From: Phialocephala subalpina
Lineage: Eukaryota > Ascomycota > Leotiomycetes > Helotiales > Mollisiaceae
NCBI GenBank assembly: GCA_900073065.1
Contig: FJOG01000117.1
Location: 1-19,638, forward strand
Direction of reading: 5' to 3'
DNA length: 19,638 bases
The translations under genes and the position numbers were made by a program. Numbering within the stretch: the first letter of the stretch is position 1; each line of letters begins with the position of its first letter. Under the pieces are notes generated by a model. The model worked only from the letters and a program-made list of their open reading frames with translations. It made no database searches and was not told the origin of the DNA. Shown in pieces: positions 1 to 8,562 of this stretch.

Positions 1-553
1 ATTAAAATCCCGTTATCCGCCGCTTTATTGCGGAGCGGGAGAAATGGAAGCGCTATTTCCAAGGCATGGCGACACGGCAGCCCGAGTACCGGATCATCGG
101 CCGCGCGATCTTTAATACTTAGGCAGCGGCTAAGAACTGCCCTTCTTAAACACCTTTAAGACCGGCGGGATCTAGAACATTCGATCGACGAGATCGAGCG
201 GTAGCTCTCTAGGTTTAAGCTTAGCTAGGACGTAAAGACCACCTTAAACGAGAACGATGAGATGCCCTTAATCCAAAAGCGCTTAGCCGAGACGATAATA
301 ACGCTCTTAAAAATAACTATAGAAGAAGAGAACCACTACTTGTTTCCTTTGCTTAAGGGAGCGGAGCTTACCGTTCGAAAAGCGTACCTACAAGTTTGCT
401 AGTCCGGGAGACTTGACGAAGCACTTCAAGCGGAAGTATTTGGCCCACATTAAAGAAGGGGATCGGCTTAAGTGCAAGGTCTATCGAATGGGGCTATAGT
501 ACAAGCAGCATCTCCAGAATCATGTAGAGAGCATCCACGGAACCGTTTCCTAA
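1..553 (+). pseudogene. C-terminal remnant of a DUF3435/'FluG-domain' family protein (partial, RIP-damaged)
   Basis: The stretch reads as protein across all three forward frames, so it carries indels as well as stops. Recognisable pieces are a 'RYFQGMATRQPEYRIIGRAI'-type segment near 55-115, a Glu/Arg-rich segment ending 'SIDEIERQLS' near 180-215, and a zinc-finger-like tail at 371-550. The tail has the spacing typical of the C-terminus of fungal FluG/DUF3435 proteins ('DLTKHFKRKYLAHIKEGDRL', then 'HLQNHVESIHG'). The expected Cys pair of the first finger is gone, and one codon in the tail is TAG. The final TAA at 551-553 probably matches the original stop. The 5' part lies outside the window, so the recombinase-like catalytic domain cannot be judged. 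Many CpG but few CpA dinucleotides fit RIP. Family assignment is from memory of the pattern. A second remnant of the same family lies at 13617-14144 on the other strand. Confidence 0.6.
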
Positions 554-1498
554 TGCCTTGATGACGTACTAAGCAGCATAGCTAGACAGTTTGGATTTTG
601 CCCTCTCTTTTCGTTTTCGCGCAGTTAGAGGTCGGTCGAGTAGGACTTTTGCGCCAGCCAAGAGATTCAATGCCGAGTCTTTGCGGAAGGGCAGGTTTTA
701 TTTATAGGCAAGCAGCATTGACCTCTCGACATTTGGGCAAAATCCTAGCACAATGGCTTTCATTTGAGTGCTGCTTGTTTTGTCAACTCAAGAATATCTC
801 AGACACGCGTTTGCCTTCATCCGACATCTGTTTTCACAAGCACGAGCAAATATTAAAGAAAGCTCTCAGTATAGGCAGTCGCCCAAGCTGGCGTAAGACT
901 CAAACCATTTGCTTTCACATCCACAATCATTTCTCAGTAGCCCTCGCCGTCTTCTTCTTGGAGAATACGGTTGAAATCCTCGCCAGGAAGAGCAGTATCA
1001 CGTGCTACTTTCCACAGTTGGGTATTCTTAAAATATCGAAGCTTTGATATGAGTTTCTATAGTTTCTGGGGCTTCCTATTTCAATCTCGCTGCCGCTTCT
1101 TTCAGTCTTCTACATAGCGTGAGCCTGAGTTGGGTGGAAGCAACTGCGAATTCTGCTGGTCTGAACGAAGAAAAGTTAAGATATCACATTTGTCACTGCA
1201 CACATGTCACCGTTTTGAGAAGATAAGACATTATATTCAAGAAAAGGCTTCAATTGACTATATAGATCCAAACTCCGACCCATGCATGTATGCTATACAA
1301 TGATGACCATCATATTCTGCATACTCCATGTTCCTGTCCAACCATTCTAGTAGATGTTGACCGCAACTGTCAGTTGCTTGGGAAAGACTGCATTGGTGGT
1401 GAAAAGGGCTATGGAAGAGCTATATATACACAGAGGGGAGGGGTACCCCTCCCTACCCCCAGGAGGACCCTGAAACAGGCCGCGTGTAGGCCGCGTTC
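554..1498. other. Intergenic, no supported gene
   Basis: A 149-codon open frame at 598-1047 begins with TTG, has no family resemblance and no helical or domain pattern, so I do not call it. The only structure I see is an 18-bp perfect palindrome of AGGGG/CCCCT units at 1436-1453, preceded by a TATATATA run at about 1420-1428. The stretch contains the 3' flank of the minus-strand heat-shock gene that ends at 1499. Confidence 0.5.
1436..1453. repeat. 18-bp perfect palindrome of AGGGG/CCCCT units
   Basis: The sequence is GGGAGGGGT followed by its exact reverse complement. It contains the stress-response-element core (AGGGG/CCCCT) on both strands. It lies about 45 bp beyond the stop codon of the heat-shock gene, so it is not in that gene's promoter. 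It could be a regulator site for something on the plus strand, or chance. Confidence 0.4.
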
Positions 1499-2119
1499 TC
1501 AACTGACAGCAACTTTCTTGGGCTTCTGCGACTTCGGCGCCACAACATGAAGAATACCATTCTTCAAAGTGGCAGTAACAAAGTCCTGCTCGACCCGCTG
1601 CGAGAAGGAGAAGCTTCTAGCGAACTCTCCGACCTTGCGCTCAGCGACCCAGTACTTGGCTCTTGGCGTCTGGACCTGCTCTTGTTGAGGAGCAGTATCG
1701 TTGGAAACGGTAGCTGTGGTTGCTGGGGTGGCAATTGGGGCATCAGCCTCATCGTAGTCATCTTCGACAGTTGCGCTGTGGGATTTCTCTGATGAGGTTT
1801 CGGCATCCTTGGAGAATTCGGGCTCAGTGTGAGCGGCAGCGGCAACTGGTGCCGTGGTGGATGGGCGTTCAGTCTTGCCCTTCACAACGATGGTTTGCGC
1901 ATCAGAGAACTCGATGGAGATGTTATCTTGCTCGAGACCGGGAAGTTCGCCGTAGAGTTCATATGCCTCTGGAAGTTCAGCGACGTCGAACTTTGGTGTG
2001 AAGGTTTGTTGTCTGGCGTGGCGAGGACCGCAGGACTTTCGTTGAGGTTGATCGAGCTCAGAGAGCAGTTGGAGGATGTTGGCCTCTGGAGAGAGGTAGG
2101 CTTGAGGGAAGAAAGGCAT
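1499..2119 (-). CDS. hsp30: Small heat-shock protein, Hsp20/alpha-crystallin family (fungal Hsp30 type)
   Basis: Complete single-exon gene of 206 codons with ATG at 2119-2117 and TGA at 1501-1499. Small heat-shock proteins are ATP-independent chaperones that hold unfolding proteins, mostly as cytosolic oligomers. An N-terminal arm (about residues 1-40) precedes the alpha-crystallin domain. That domain starts at 'KFDVAELPEAYELYGELPG' (about 43-61), continues with beta strands to about residue 84, is split by a 70-residue acidic Ala/Thr/Ser/Glu-rich insertion (about 85-155), and resumes at about 156. It ends with the conserved 'LKNGILHV' strand (about 186-193) and a Lys-rich tail. An insertion in the middle of the domain is usual for filamentous-fungal Hsp30. 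The upstream region carries a TATA box, heat-shock elements and a stress-response element. No frameshift or stop is seen, unlike its neighbours. Confidence 0.93.
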   Translation of the reverse strand: MPFFPQAYLSPEANILQLLSELDQPQRKSCGPRHARQQTFTPKFDVAELPEAYELYGELPGLEQDNISIEFSDAQTIVVKGKTERPSTTAPVAAAAHTEPEFSKDAETSSEKSHSATVEDDYDEADAPIATPATTATVSNDTAPQQEQVQTPRAKYWVAERKVGEFARSFSFSQRVEQDFVTATLKNGILHVVAPKSQKPKKVAVS

Positions 2120-2254
2120 GTTGGCTGTAAGTGCTGGGTGAAGTTTTAAACTTGTGAAGGAAGTAATGGTGGGAAAGTGGTGGGGAAGCTTGAGTGAGGA
2201 TGAATGTGTGTTCTGAAATGATGAAAGGAAATTTCCAAGGGTTCTGCACTAGCA

Positions 2255-2261
2255 ATATATA
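2255..2261 (-). promoter_or_regulatory. TATA box of the heat-shock gene
   Basis: Reads TATATAT on the minus strand, about 137 nt upstream of the ATG, which implies a leader of roughly 100 nt. Confidence 0.6.
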
Positions 2262-2308
2262 CCCAAAAGTCCTACTTAGGCACGCTGAACACGCAATACT
2301 GTGATCGC

Positions 2309-2321
2309 TTCTCGAAGATTC
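2309..2321 (-). promoter_or_regulatory. Three-unit heat-shock element
   Basis: The plus strand reads TTC-TC-GAA-GA-TTC, which is three perfect alternating 5-bp units of the heat-shock factor site. It lies about 50 bp upstream of the TATA box. A second TTCnnGAA pair lies at 2349-2356. Confidence 0.8.
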
Positions 2322-2348
2322 CACGTGCTGCTATCAACTTCGTGATGC

Positions 2349-2356
2349 TTCCAGAA
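2349..2356 (-). promoter_or_regulatory. Second heat-shock element (two units)
   Basis: TTC-CA-GAA, two inverted units, 27 bp beyond the three-unit element. The following bases do not form a clear third unit. Confidence 0.55.
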
Positions 2357-2405
2357 GCAACGAGCTTTACCTCGTAAGCTCTTGATTTATCAGAGCGTGA
2401 ACTAG

Positions 2406-2410
2406 CCCCT
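2406..2410 (-). promoter_or_regulatory. Stress-response element (STRE, AGGGG)
   Basis: CCCCT on the plus strand, AGGGG in the direction of the heat-shock gene, about 290 bp upstream of its ATG. A single 5-bp match is weak alone, but the position beside two heat-shock elements supports it. Just beyond, 2414-2428 is a 15-bp palindrome (TCGATTT-C-AAATCGA) of unknown meaning. Confidence 0.4.
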
Positions 2411-2429
2411 TTTTCGATTTCAAATCGAG

Positions 2430-3288
2430 ACACGGACGGGAATGGCTTCTGAGCACCTTCAGCAGCACATCTCATTGTTTCAGATCATGGAATTTGAAGA
2501 GCAGTCTGAGCACTTACACCTCTCTTCGCTTTCTTGTTATGCTTCCTCGCCTGCCACCCAGACCGAGAGAACATGAAGGGTTCGCAAATGTACGGAAGGG
2601 GGTGGACAAAATTCGAGAGACCTACAGGGGTTATTCTGCCACTTTGCTAGTCTATATACAGTAAAATATTAGCGCCGCTTTATCTTCGGTAACGTCGAGT
2701 CTGCGATCAGGTCCAAAGCGCTGCTGTAGAAAGTCATAGAATATATAAAAGCGGCGGCATAATTATTCACCGCCTTGGTCTCTTGAATTTTGTCTACCCC
2801 CTTCTGTACTGTACATGTACGGCTCTCATCACCCCCCTTCGCTACTTAAGCTATTACCTAAGCCTTGTAAGCCTTTAGCCCGCAAGTGTGCCTGTCCTGT
2901 GCTAGAGCTCAAATCGTACGATGTTTTCGGACTGTGTGACTGTGTCCCGCTTTGCATTGCAGGTGCATTGCAGGTGCATTGCAGGTTTCTCTTATCTTGA
3001 CCAATGAGGGACCCTTGAGCCTTCACACCAGGTGGCAGGTTTGACGCCTCAGCATTCAGTCTTTGGTCGAAGCTACTATGCAAGTCTTCAGCTTTAGAAA
3101 CATGGATTTGCCTGACGTGTCCGCATTCTAGGGGTGGGTCGAAAGCTATACCCCAAATCAGGCGTCCATTTGTCTTTTGAGTTCACTTGGTTCCGAAATT
3201 TTCATGGTGTTGCTTCATCGAGTTTTTTTACTTGGCTTTGGATCTACTTTGCTGCGCCCAGTTTACGACAGTGATAAGTAGCCACATC
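2430..3288. other. Intergenic region between divergent genes
   Basis: No convincing gene. It holds an imperfect inverted repeat with arms at 2672-2683 and 2745-2758 (GCGCCGCTTTAT against ATAAAAGCGGCGGC), which resembles a worn short transposon or MITE. It also holds three tandem copies of an 11-bp unit at 2954-2986. The right end should contain the promoter of the ankyrin gene; I see no clear TATA box close to its start. Confidence 0.5.
2954..2986. repeat. Three perfect tandem copies of GCATTGCAGGT
   Basis: Copies at 2954-2964, 2965-2975 and 2976-2986 are identical, so this is a minisatellite-like array expanded recently. It lies about 300 bp upstream of the ankyrin gene start. Confidence 0.85.
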
Positions 3289-5895
3289 ATGGCGGATCAA
3301 GCGTCCAGGTTAGCAGCGAACATCGAGGAAGCGCAGGATTTTACCCCCTCCGACTCACTTGGCTCGGGCGCAGACAGTGAAATGGATCCCACATCGAGAA
3401 CCGAGCCTTTTGACGAAGCTAGAGCTCCGCAAAGCGGTGCAAATCCTTTCCAGGCCGGCGATTCTAGCGGCACAAAGGACTTAGCTGGAGAGAAGTCGCA
3501 AGACAGACAACCGATCTCGGGGGCTGTCGCTGCTGGAGGAGTAGCTGGAGAACCTGTTTCCAGAGGTCCGTCAGAGGAGAAGGAAGCTTTGAATGCGACA
3601 AAGAGTACTGGGGGCAATAGGGGAGACGATGCTATTCTTGCCACCGCTGCAACGACTTCCGAAGGGTTGAAACGGGAGGCGAATCTGAACAGTATCTTCT
3701 CCTCAGAAGCCAACGATGATGGCGGCACTTCTGCGCCGACGACAAGCAACCCAATAGGCTCCCCATCTGAGCCTGGACCTTCGGGTAACGTTCCAGAGAA
3801 TAATTACTCCAGCCATAAAATTGACAGTGGCGGAGATATTGATGAAGAGGTGGCGGTCAGTGAGCGAGACCAGAAGCTGCTCGAAGCTGCCAAGTCTGGA
3901 AGCGCAACAGATATTAGAAACTGGCTGGAGAAAGGAGCAGACGTTTTGGCCAGAAACCAGGAGGGTGAAACGGTACTGTATATCGTTCTCGGACGCGAGG
4001 ACCTCGAGGACAACGACGTACAGATCGACCTATTTCTTGAAATATACAAAAAGAAAGGGCTTAGCATTAACGTCGAAGACGGTGAAGGGCGGACACTGTT
4101 GTATGCGGCAGTGAACAGGGCAAACGCATTTGGTCCAGCAACATTGGTGTCGAAGATTCTTGATGTTCCAGGAGTTGATCTCGGGGTGAAACAGAAAACA
4201 GGAAAGACAGCACTCTACCAGGCCTGCTACTTTGGCAATCTCGAGGTCGTGAAACTGATCCTTGAGGCTAAGGGTGGTGTGGCGCATTTGGAAACCACAA
4301 ATGATCAAGGGTGGACGCCCTTCCAGGTAGCGTGTTCGGAGGGGGAGAAGGACGTGGTCGAACTGCTGCTCCCTTCGGACCCCCTTTCTTCTTCATACCG
4401 TGCCGCAATCTCCACAAAAGACCTCGTTGGACGAACGCCTCTTCACGTTGCGAGTTTGGGAGGAAAGGACGCTGCAGTAAAAGCCGCTGGGAAACGATCC
4501 GCTGTGATAAAAAGGCTTCTGTCGACCCAGAGGAGTTTGATCAATGAGACAGACTGGAGTTCCCAAACCGCATTGCATTTAGCCGCAAAGGCAGGCTCAA
4601 CGGTGGCGGTAGAAGCGCTGCTTACACCATACGACGGAATTGAAAAGCAAATAGACCTCAATGTTGTTGACCGTGACGGCCGAACGCCCCTTCATCTCGC
4701 AGCTTCTGAAGGTCACGCCGATGTGGTAACAAAACTTCTATCGATACCCAGCACTTCGATTAACCAGCTGGACTCGAAGTCCCAAACTGCATTGCATCTG
4801 GCTGCCAAGGTTGGCGCACTGGATGTGGTGGAAAAATTGCTCAAAGAACACAAAGAAAATGCAGAGCGGATAGACCTCAATGTTGTCGACCGCGACGGGC
4901 GCACAGCATTACATCTGGCTGTACAACGTCTAGCAGAACAGGATCTAGCTCTCGACCTGGAAATTGTTCGGGAACTCGTCGGCGCAAAAGCGAAAATCGA
5001 CGTTGCCGACTTCGAAGGTCGCACAGCGTTGCAATTGGTAGGGAGAAGTGAGAAAGACACGTGCCAGAAAGCAATCAGGATTATTTCAGGCGCTTCCAAG
5101 GAACCTGGAAAACGAAAAGAATTATTCTTAGGAGTTATTGCCAATGAAGAACGAGAAACAGCGCGCGCTCGTCTTCTCAAGAATTTGGAACGAGAGGGCT
5201 TCACAAGCTGGGAAAAACATCACATCGAGAAAGAAACAGAGCTGATTGGGATGATGATTCCGTCTCAAAAGACCACGCAGGCTGCTATTCTGAAGAAATC
5301 TCAGGAAGTTCACGAAAAGCTGAAGGGGAGTCTGCCTAAGGATAGCGACATGAAGAACTCTAGCGCATTGCAATTGGCAGCGTATTTCGGATACGCTCAT
5401 CTTGTGTACGTTCTTCTAGTGTATAGCAGCAGTAGTTGGAGACAGTTCAAAGAGGACTGCAATTCTGCCTTGGAAATAGCCAGAAAGGCTAGCGACGGAG
5501 TGTCAGATAAGGCCCGGGACACGACAAGCGGCAATTATATGAGAAGCCCGAGTAGGGACCCTCAACCCGAGTCAGAGAAGACGGATGAGACACAGGAAAG
5601 GAGCCGGAGAAAACGAGATTACGAGCATGTCAAAGATCTCTTGTACGACCCCCCTGTTGAAAACGATAACCTTGTGCGGGGCTGGTCAGATGTGGATGAT
5701 TTGGACGAGAAATCACTGGTTGGGGATGCCACCAGGCATGAACTCGCTGAACAATCCGACGCCACTATTGTTGACTTTCATGTAGTCACAGATCCGAAAG
5801 GGGGGACCGTGTGGATTTTCTTCGCAGGACTCGCTCTGTCTTGGATGTTGTTTATCCTGAGTCCAAGTCAACCCCCCAAGGAAGTAAAGCCTTAG
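3289..5895 (+). CDS. Ankyrin-repeat protein, N-terminal part of an ankyrin/CorA-like gene
   Basis: Start chosen at ATG 3289, the first ATG in frame; the longer frame reaches back only to a TTG. As it stands the frame gives 868 residues. Residues 1-190 are disordered (Gly/Ser/Asp/Glu-rich). About eleven ankyrin repeats run from residue 195 to 590, with typical 'DGRTPLHLAASEGHADVV' and 'TALHLAAKVGALDVVEKLL' units, and one more near 690. Two adjacent blocks of about 73 residues are near copies (from 4558 and 4777). The segment ends with 'HVKDLLYDPP' and 'DATIVDF', motifs that in related fungal proteins sit just before a CorA-like domain. Near 5800-5805 (GGGGGG) the frame is lost: the -1 frame continues with 'VDFLRRTRSVLDVVY', the expected family sequence, while the current frame gives a short hydrophobic tail and TAG at 5893-5895. 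That tail could be mistaken for a membrane anchor. Most likely this is one gene with the exons up to 8326. Confidence 0.8.
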   Translation: MADQASRLAANIEEAQDFTPSDSLGSGADSEMDPTSRTEPFDEARAPQSGANPFQAGDSSGTKDLAGEKSQDRQPISGAVAAGGVAGEPVSRGPSEEKEALNATKSTGGNRGDDAILATAATTSEGLKREANLNSIFSSEANDDGGTSAPTTSNPIGSPSEPGPSGNVPENNYSSHKIDSGGDIDEEVAVSERDQKLLEAAKSGSATDIRNWLEKGADVLARNQEGETVLYIVLGREDLEDNDVQIDLFLEIYKKKGLSINVEDGEGRTLLYAAVNRANAFGPATLVSKILDVPGVDLGVKQKTGKTALYQACYFGNLEVVKLILEAKGGVAHLETTNDQGWTPFQVACSEGEKDVVELLLPSDPLSSSYRAAISTKDLVGRTPLHVASLGGKDAAVKAAGKRSAVIKRLLSTQRSLINETDWSSQTALHLAAKAGSTVAVEALLTPYDGIEKQIDLNVVDRDGRTPLHLAASEGHADVVTKLLSIPSTSINQLDSKSQTALHLAAKVGALDVVEKLLKEHKENAERIDLNVVDRDGRTALHLAVQRLAEQDLALDLEIVRELVGAKAKIDVADFEGRTALQLVGRSEKDTCQKAIRIISGASKEPGKRKELFLGVIANEERETARARLLKNLEREGFTSWEKHHIEKETELIGMMIPSQKTTQAAILKKSQEVHEKLKGSLPKDSDMKNSSALQLAAYFGYAHLVYVLLVYSSSSWRQFKEDCNSALEIARKASDGVSDKARDTTSGNYMRSPSRDPQPESEKTDETQERSRRKRDYEHVKDLLYDPPVENDNLVRGWSDVDDLDEKSLVGDATRHELAEQSDATIVDFHVVTDPKGGTVWIFFAGLALSWMLFILSPSQPPKEVKP

Positions 5896-8326
5896 CCAAG
5901 GGTACAGGTGCGGGGAAAGAGAACAAAAAGATTGAAGACAAGAAACAGCCCGAAGTAGATTCTGAAGAAGAACCCAATTGCGGGGCGGTGAAGATTATGG
6001 CGGCCGCCCGGAAGGAATACGGAGAAGCAAACAGGAGTACGAAGGCGAAGGCTGAAACCTTATACACGGAAGAAAATCTCCAATTTAGGTGGATACATCT
6101 TTCTGGGAATGATGTAAGTGAGTGTCTAGAGTGGCAGACTAACTCGACTAATCACGTGGAAATAGTTTCGATGGATGATGGTAAGACTGCTGGTACGCTG
6201 CGGCCGAATTTCAAAATTAAAATATGTAACAGGATTTGACAAAGAGAGTGATCCGAGAGGGCAAGAAGACAACGGCTCGAGCAGAGTTCCGGCAGTTGGC
6301 TGGGTTCCTTCGCCAAAGCGTACATGAAAGACCTGGGTTAAAACCTTGCATGTTACCCTCTTGTATTGTAAGTAATTTCAATTGCGTCGAACCTTGCAAT
6401 TACGTCAAAGGGGGGATAAATAACACACGATCACCACAGAAGGACCACATGACAAGAACTCCCAAACCTGCACCAGCTTCCCAGACGTCTAGAACCCCGC
6501 AAGATTGGTCGAAACTAGCTTTATATGTAGGTCGAATATCCAAGAGTGGTTTTCACCGACTAATTTGTGCAAAGATGCCCTATGTAACTTTCGCATACCA
6601 CCCTACAACAGATACAGATACGGAGCCAGAGCCAGAGCTCCCGAAGCAAACTCAGGATGACAAAGTTTGGAATATACCGCACGAGTCACGAACTTTGGAT
6701 GAATTCTATTATCATTCTGTAAATGACATAGAAACTCGAAACAAGGATCAGGTTGTGACCCGCTATATTGACACGTCAAATATGAGCACTCCTGAGATCC
6801 CTACAGGGAACATAGCTATTCTTCGGGTAGATCATATCTGGATATGGGTCATTGATCAGAGTAAGTTTTGGATGTTTAACTATACGTCAAACTAAAACTA
6901 TGAACAGAAACAATTATCACTTCCTCAACCAAGCGCGTCGATACTAGAGACGACCCAGTGCTAGAGGGCATATACAGTCATCTCAAAGAAGCGAAGGGCA
7001 AGGAAAAGGGTCAACCCCCACCTACTTCGGTCGACGACATGAGTAAACTCGTCACAACTTTCTGTATTGAACAGATTGACATAGACAGAATTGGAGAGAT
7101 GGAGCTTTCAGCTCGTCAAATCTTTGCGAACACAATTAGCAAGAAAGTAATTCAGACCCCTTATTCTTTATTGACTCTCATGTTGTTTTAAATTTGTTCT
7201 GCATCAAGTTCTAATATATGGCAGGCCGTTGAGGACTTCAACCTGTTCGGAAAATTTAGGACTAAGATTGGGACTAAAGTTGAAAGACTGCGTGTGCCAG
7301 AAAAGAAATTATCGAAGAAAACCGACGCCGACCAACGCAAAGAGCAGATACAAGACTATGAAGCTATCAGGGAAGCCACCGATCTACTTCATGAAGTCAA
7401 AGATATACGGGACGAGCTCAACATTCTCAACTACTTGCTCACGCAACAGCAAACGGTATGGGAGAAACTATTGGATCTATCCGTTAATGAATACGGTGGA
7501 ATTACTTGGAACGACCTTTCTCGAAAAGAAACAAAAAGATGGAAAGGGCCTGGACTTGCTCTCAAAGACATCATCGAGATGGACAAAGTTGCACAAAGCA
7601 TCCAAGACTCGGTGCGTGGTGTTCTCCCCATAGACCCATTGCTATGCGCTGACCTGGGCAGGTGAACTCTGTGTTGGCCCTGGAGCAGAATGAAGCGAAC
7701 CTCTCGGAGGCCGAAACATCCAGAGAGCTGTCCCGCCAAACAAAGATACAGGGTGATACTCTGATGGTCTTCACAATCATTACTATCGTCTTTGTAAGTG
7801 GATGCCAGTTTCGGCTCAAGATCTTCCCACAAGTAGACTCGACTGATGATTCGAAGCTCCCTATGTCATTCCTTGCCTCCTTATTTGCATTGAATATCAC
7901 TAGCTTCCCCCACGTAGACGACACCTTAATCTATGAACCAAGATTCATATTCTCGATAATTTGTAGGTTCAAAGTCGACACGAAGAAGGCACGAAGGTAC
8001 TAATGACACGTATAGTTACTGTTTCGGGTGTTATTGCTCTTCCGGTCATTGATTACGCCAATAAAAAGTGGTTGCTCAGAGGGATCAAACATTTGTGTGG
8101 GCAGGATCAACACGAGAAAAAAGAAGACAAACCGACTCCCACCAGTACCAATTCCACTGACTGCCAGAGCGGTAGAGGAAGATTTTGGAGGTCTTTAAGC
8201 CCTGCTTCAAGTTGCTGTTTTGGCGATGAGGAAAAGGGCCAACCTCATGAGGGACGGTTTTCCATTCAACAAGCAGCTGGTGAGCTTCGCGAGAAGGGGC
8301 GTCCCGGATGGGTTGCATATCGATGA
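5805..8326 (+). CDS. CorA-like membrane domain, C-terminal part of the ankyrin/CorA gene (multi-exon)
   Basis: Exons inferred from frame, splice signals and family motifs. Introns: 6114-6165, 6181-6232, 6368-6439 (optional, in frame), 6527-6574, 6861-6907, 7147-7224, 7612-7661, 7794-7856 and 7914-7966. Exon 6166-6180 is only 15 nt. The spliced product shows in order: 'FRWIHLSGND'+'FRWMM'+'DLTKR'; 'LALY'+'MPYVTFAYH'; 'SRTLDEFYYHSVND'; 'DQVVTRYI'; 'DHIWIWVIDQ'+'KTIITS'; a coiled coil ('EVKDIRDELNILNYLLTQQQ'); then 'GDTLMVFTIITIVF'+'LPMSFLASLFALNI', the first membrane segment, and a second near 8006-8062. This is the architecture of fungal CorA-like Mg2+ transporter family proteins. The canonical GMN motif is replaced by ALN, as I recall for this subfamily, so ion transport is unproven. 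A Cys/Ser-rich tail ends at TGA 8324-8326, inside a remnant of another gene. Upstream it is joined to the ankyrin part through a frameshift. Confidence 0.78.
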
Positions 8327-8562
8327 CCAAGGACGCATTTGGACCGGAGAGTACGAGGGCGTTGTGGTGAGAAGTCCAAAGGGCAAAGTTTTGGGTGTGT
8401 TCAACGCGAAGTACTTTGTGAGAGGTGATCAAGAGGGGACGGCGGTGATTAAGGAGGCGAATTTCGCGCTTGCTGGAGATACCCTTTCTGTTATCTGTGT
8501 ATAACCTGTGGACTGTGAAGTTGAATGACGTGCTGGTGAGTCCGGCTCGATTTGAGTTATGA
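8235..8562 (+). pseudogene. 3' remnant of an SMP-30/gluconolactonase-like gene
   Basis: Frame 0 reads 'GVPDGLHIDDQGRIWTGEYE', then 'PKGKVLGVFN' and 'NFALAGDTL', the closing blades of fungal SMP-30/gluconolactonase/LRE-like beta-propeller proteins (calcium-dependent lactonases in characterised members). TAA at 8502-8504 breaks the frame. The expected ending 'NLWTVKLNDVLVSP' follows in the next frame from 8503 and stops with TGA at 8560-8562. So this is a 5'-truncated, frameshifted piece of about 110 residues; no propeller start is visible upstream. The first 90 bases overlap, in another frame, the last codons of the CorA-like gene, whose final residues are therefore probably not native to that family. 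It cannot be functional alone. Confidence 0.72.

Noticed and set aside
598..1047. 149-codon plus-strand open frame
   Set aside because: It starts at TTG, has no recognisable family, and its Cys/His/Leu mix shows no domain pattern.
5806..5895. C-terminal membrane anchor of the ankyrin protein
   Set aside because: The hydrophobic stretch exists only in the frame after the G6 run; the -1 frame over the same bases gives conserved family sequence.
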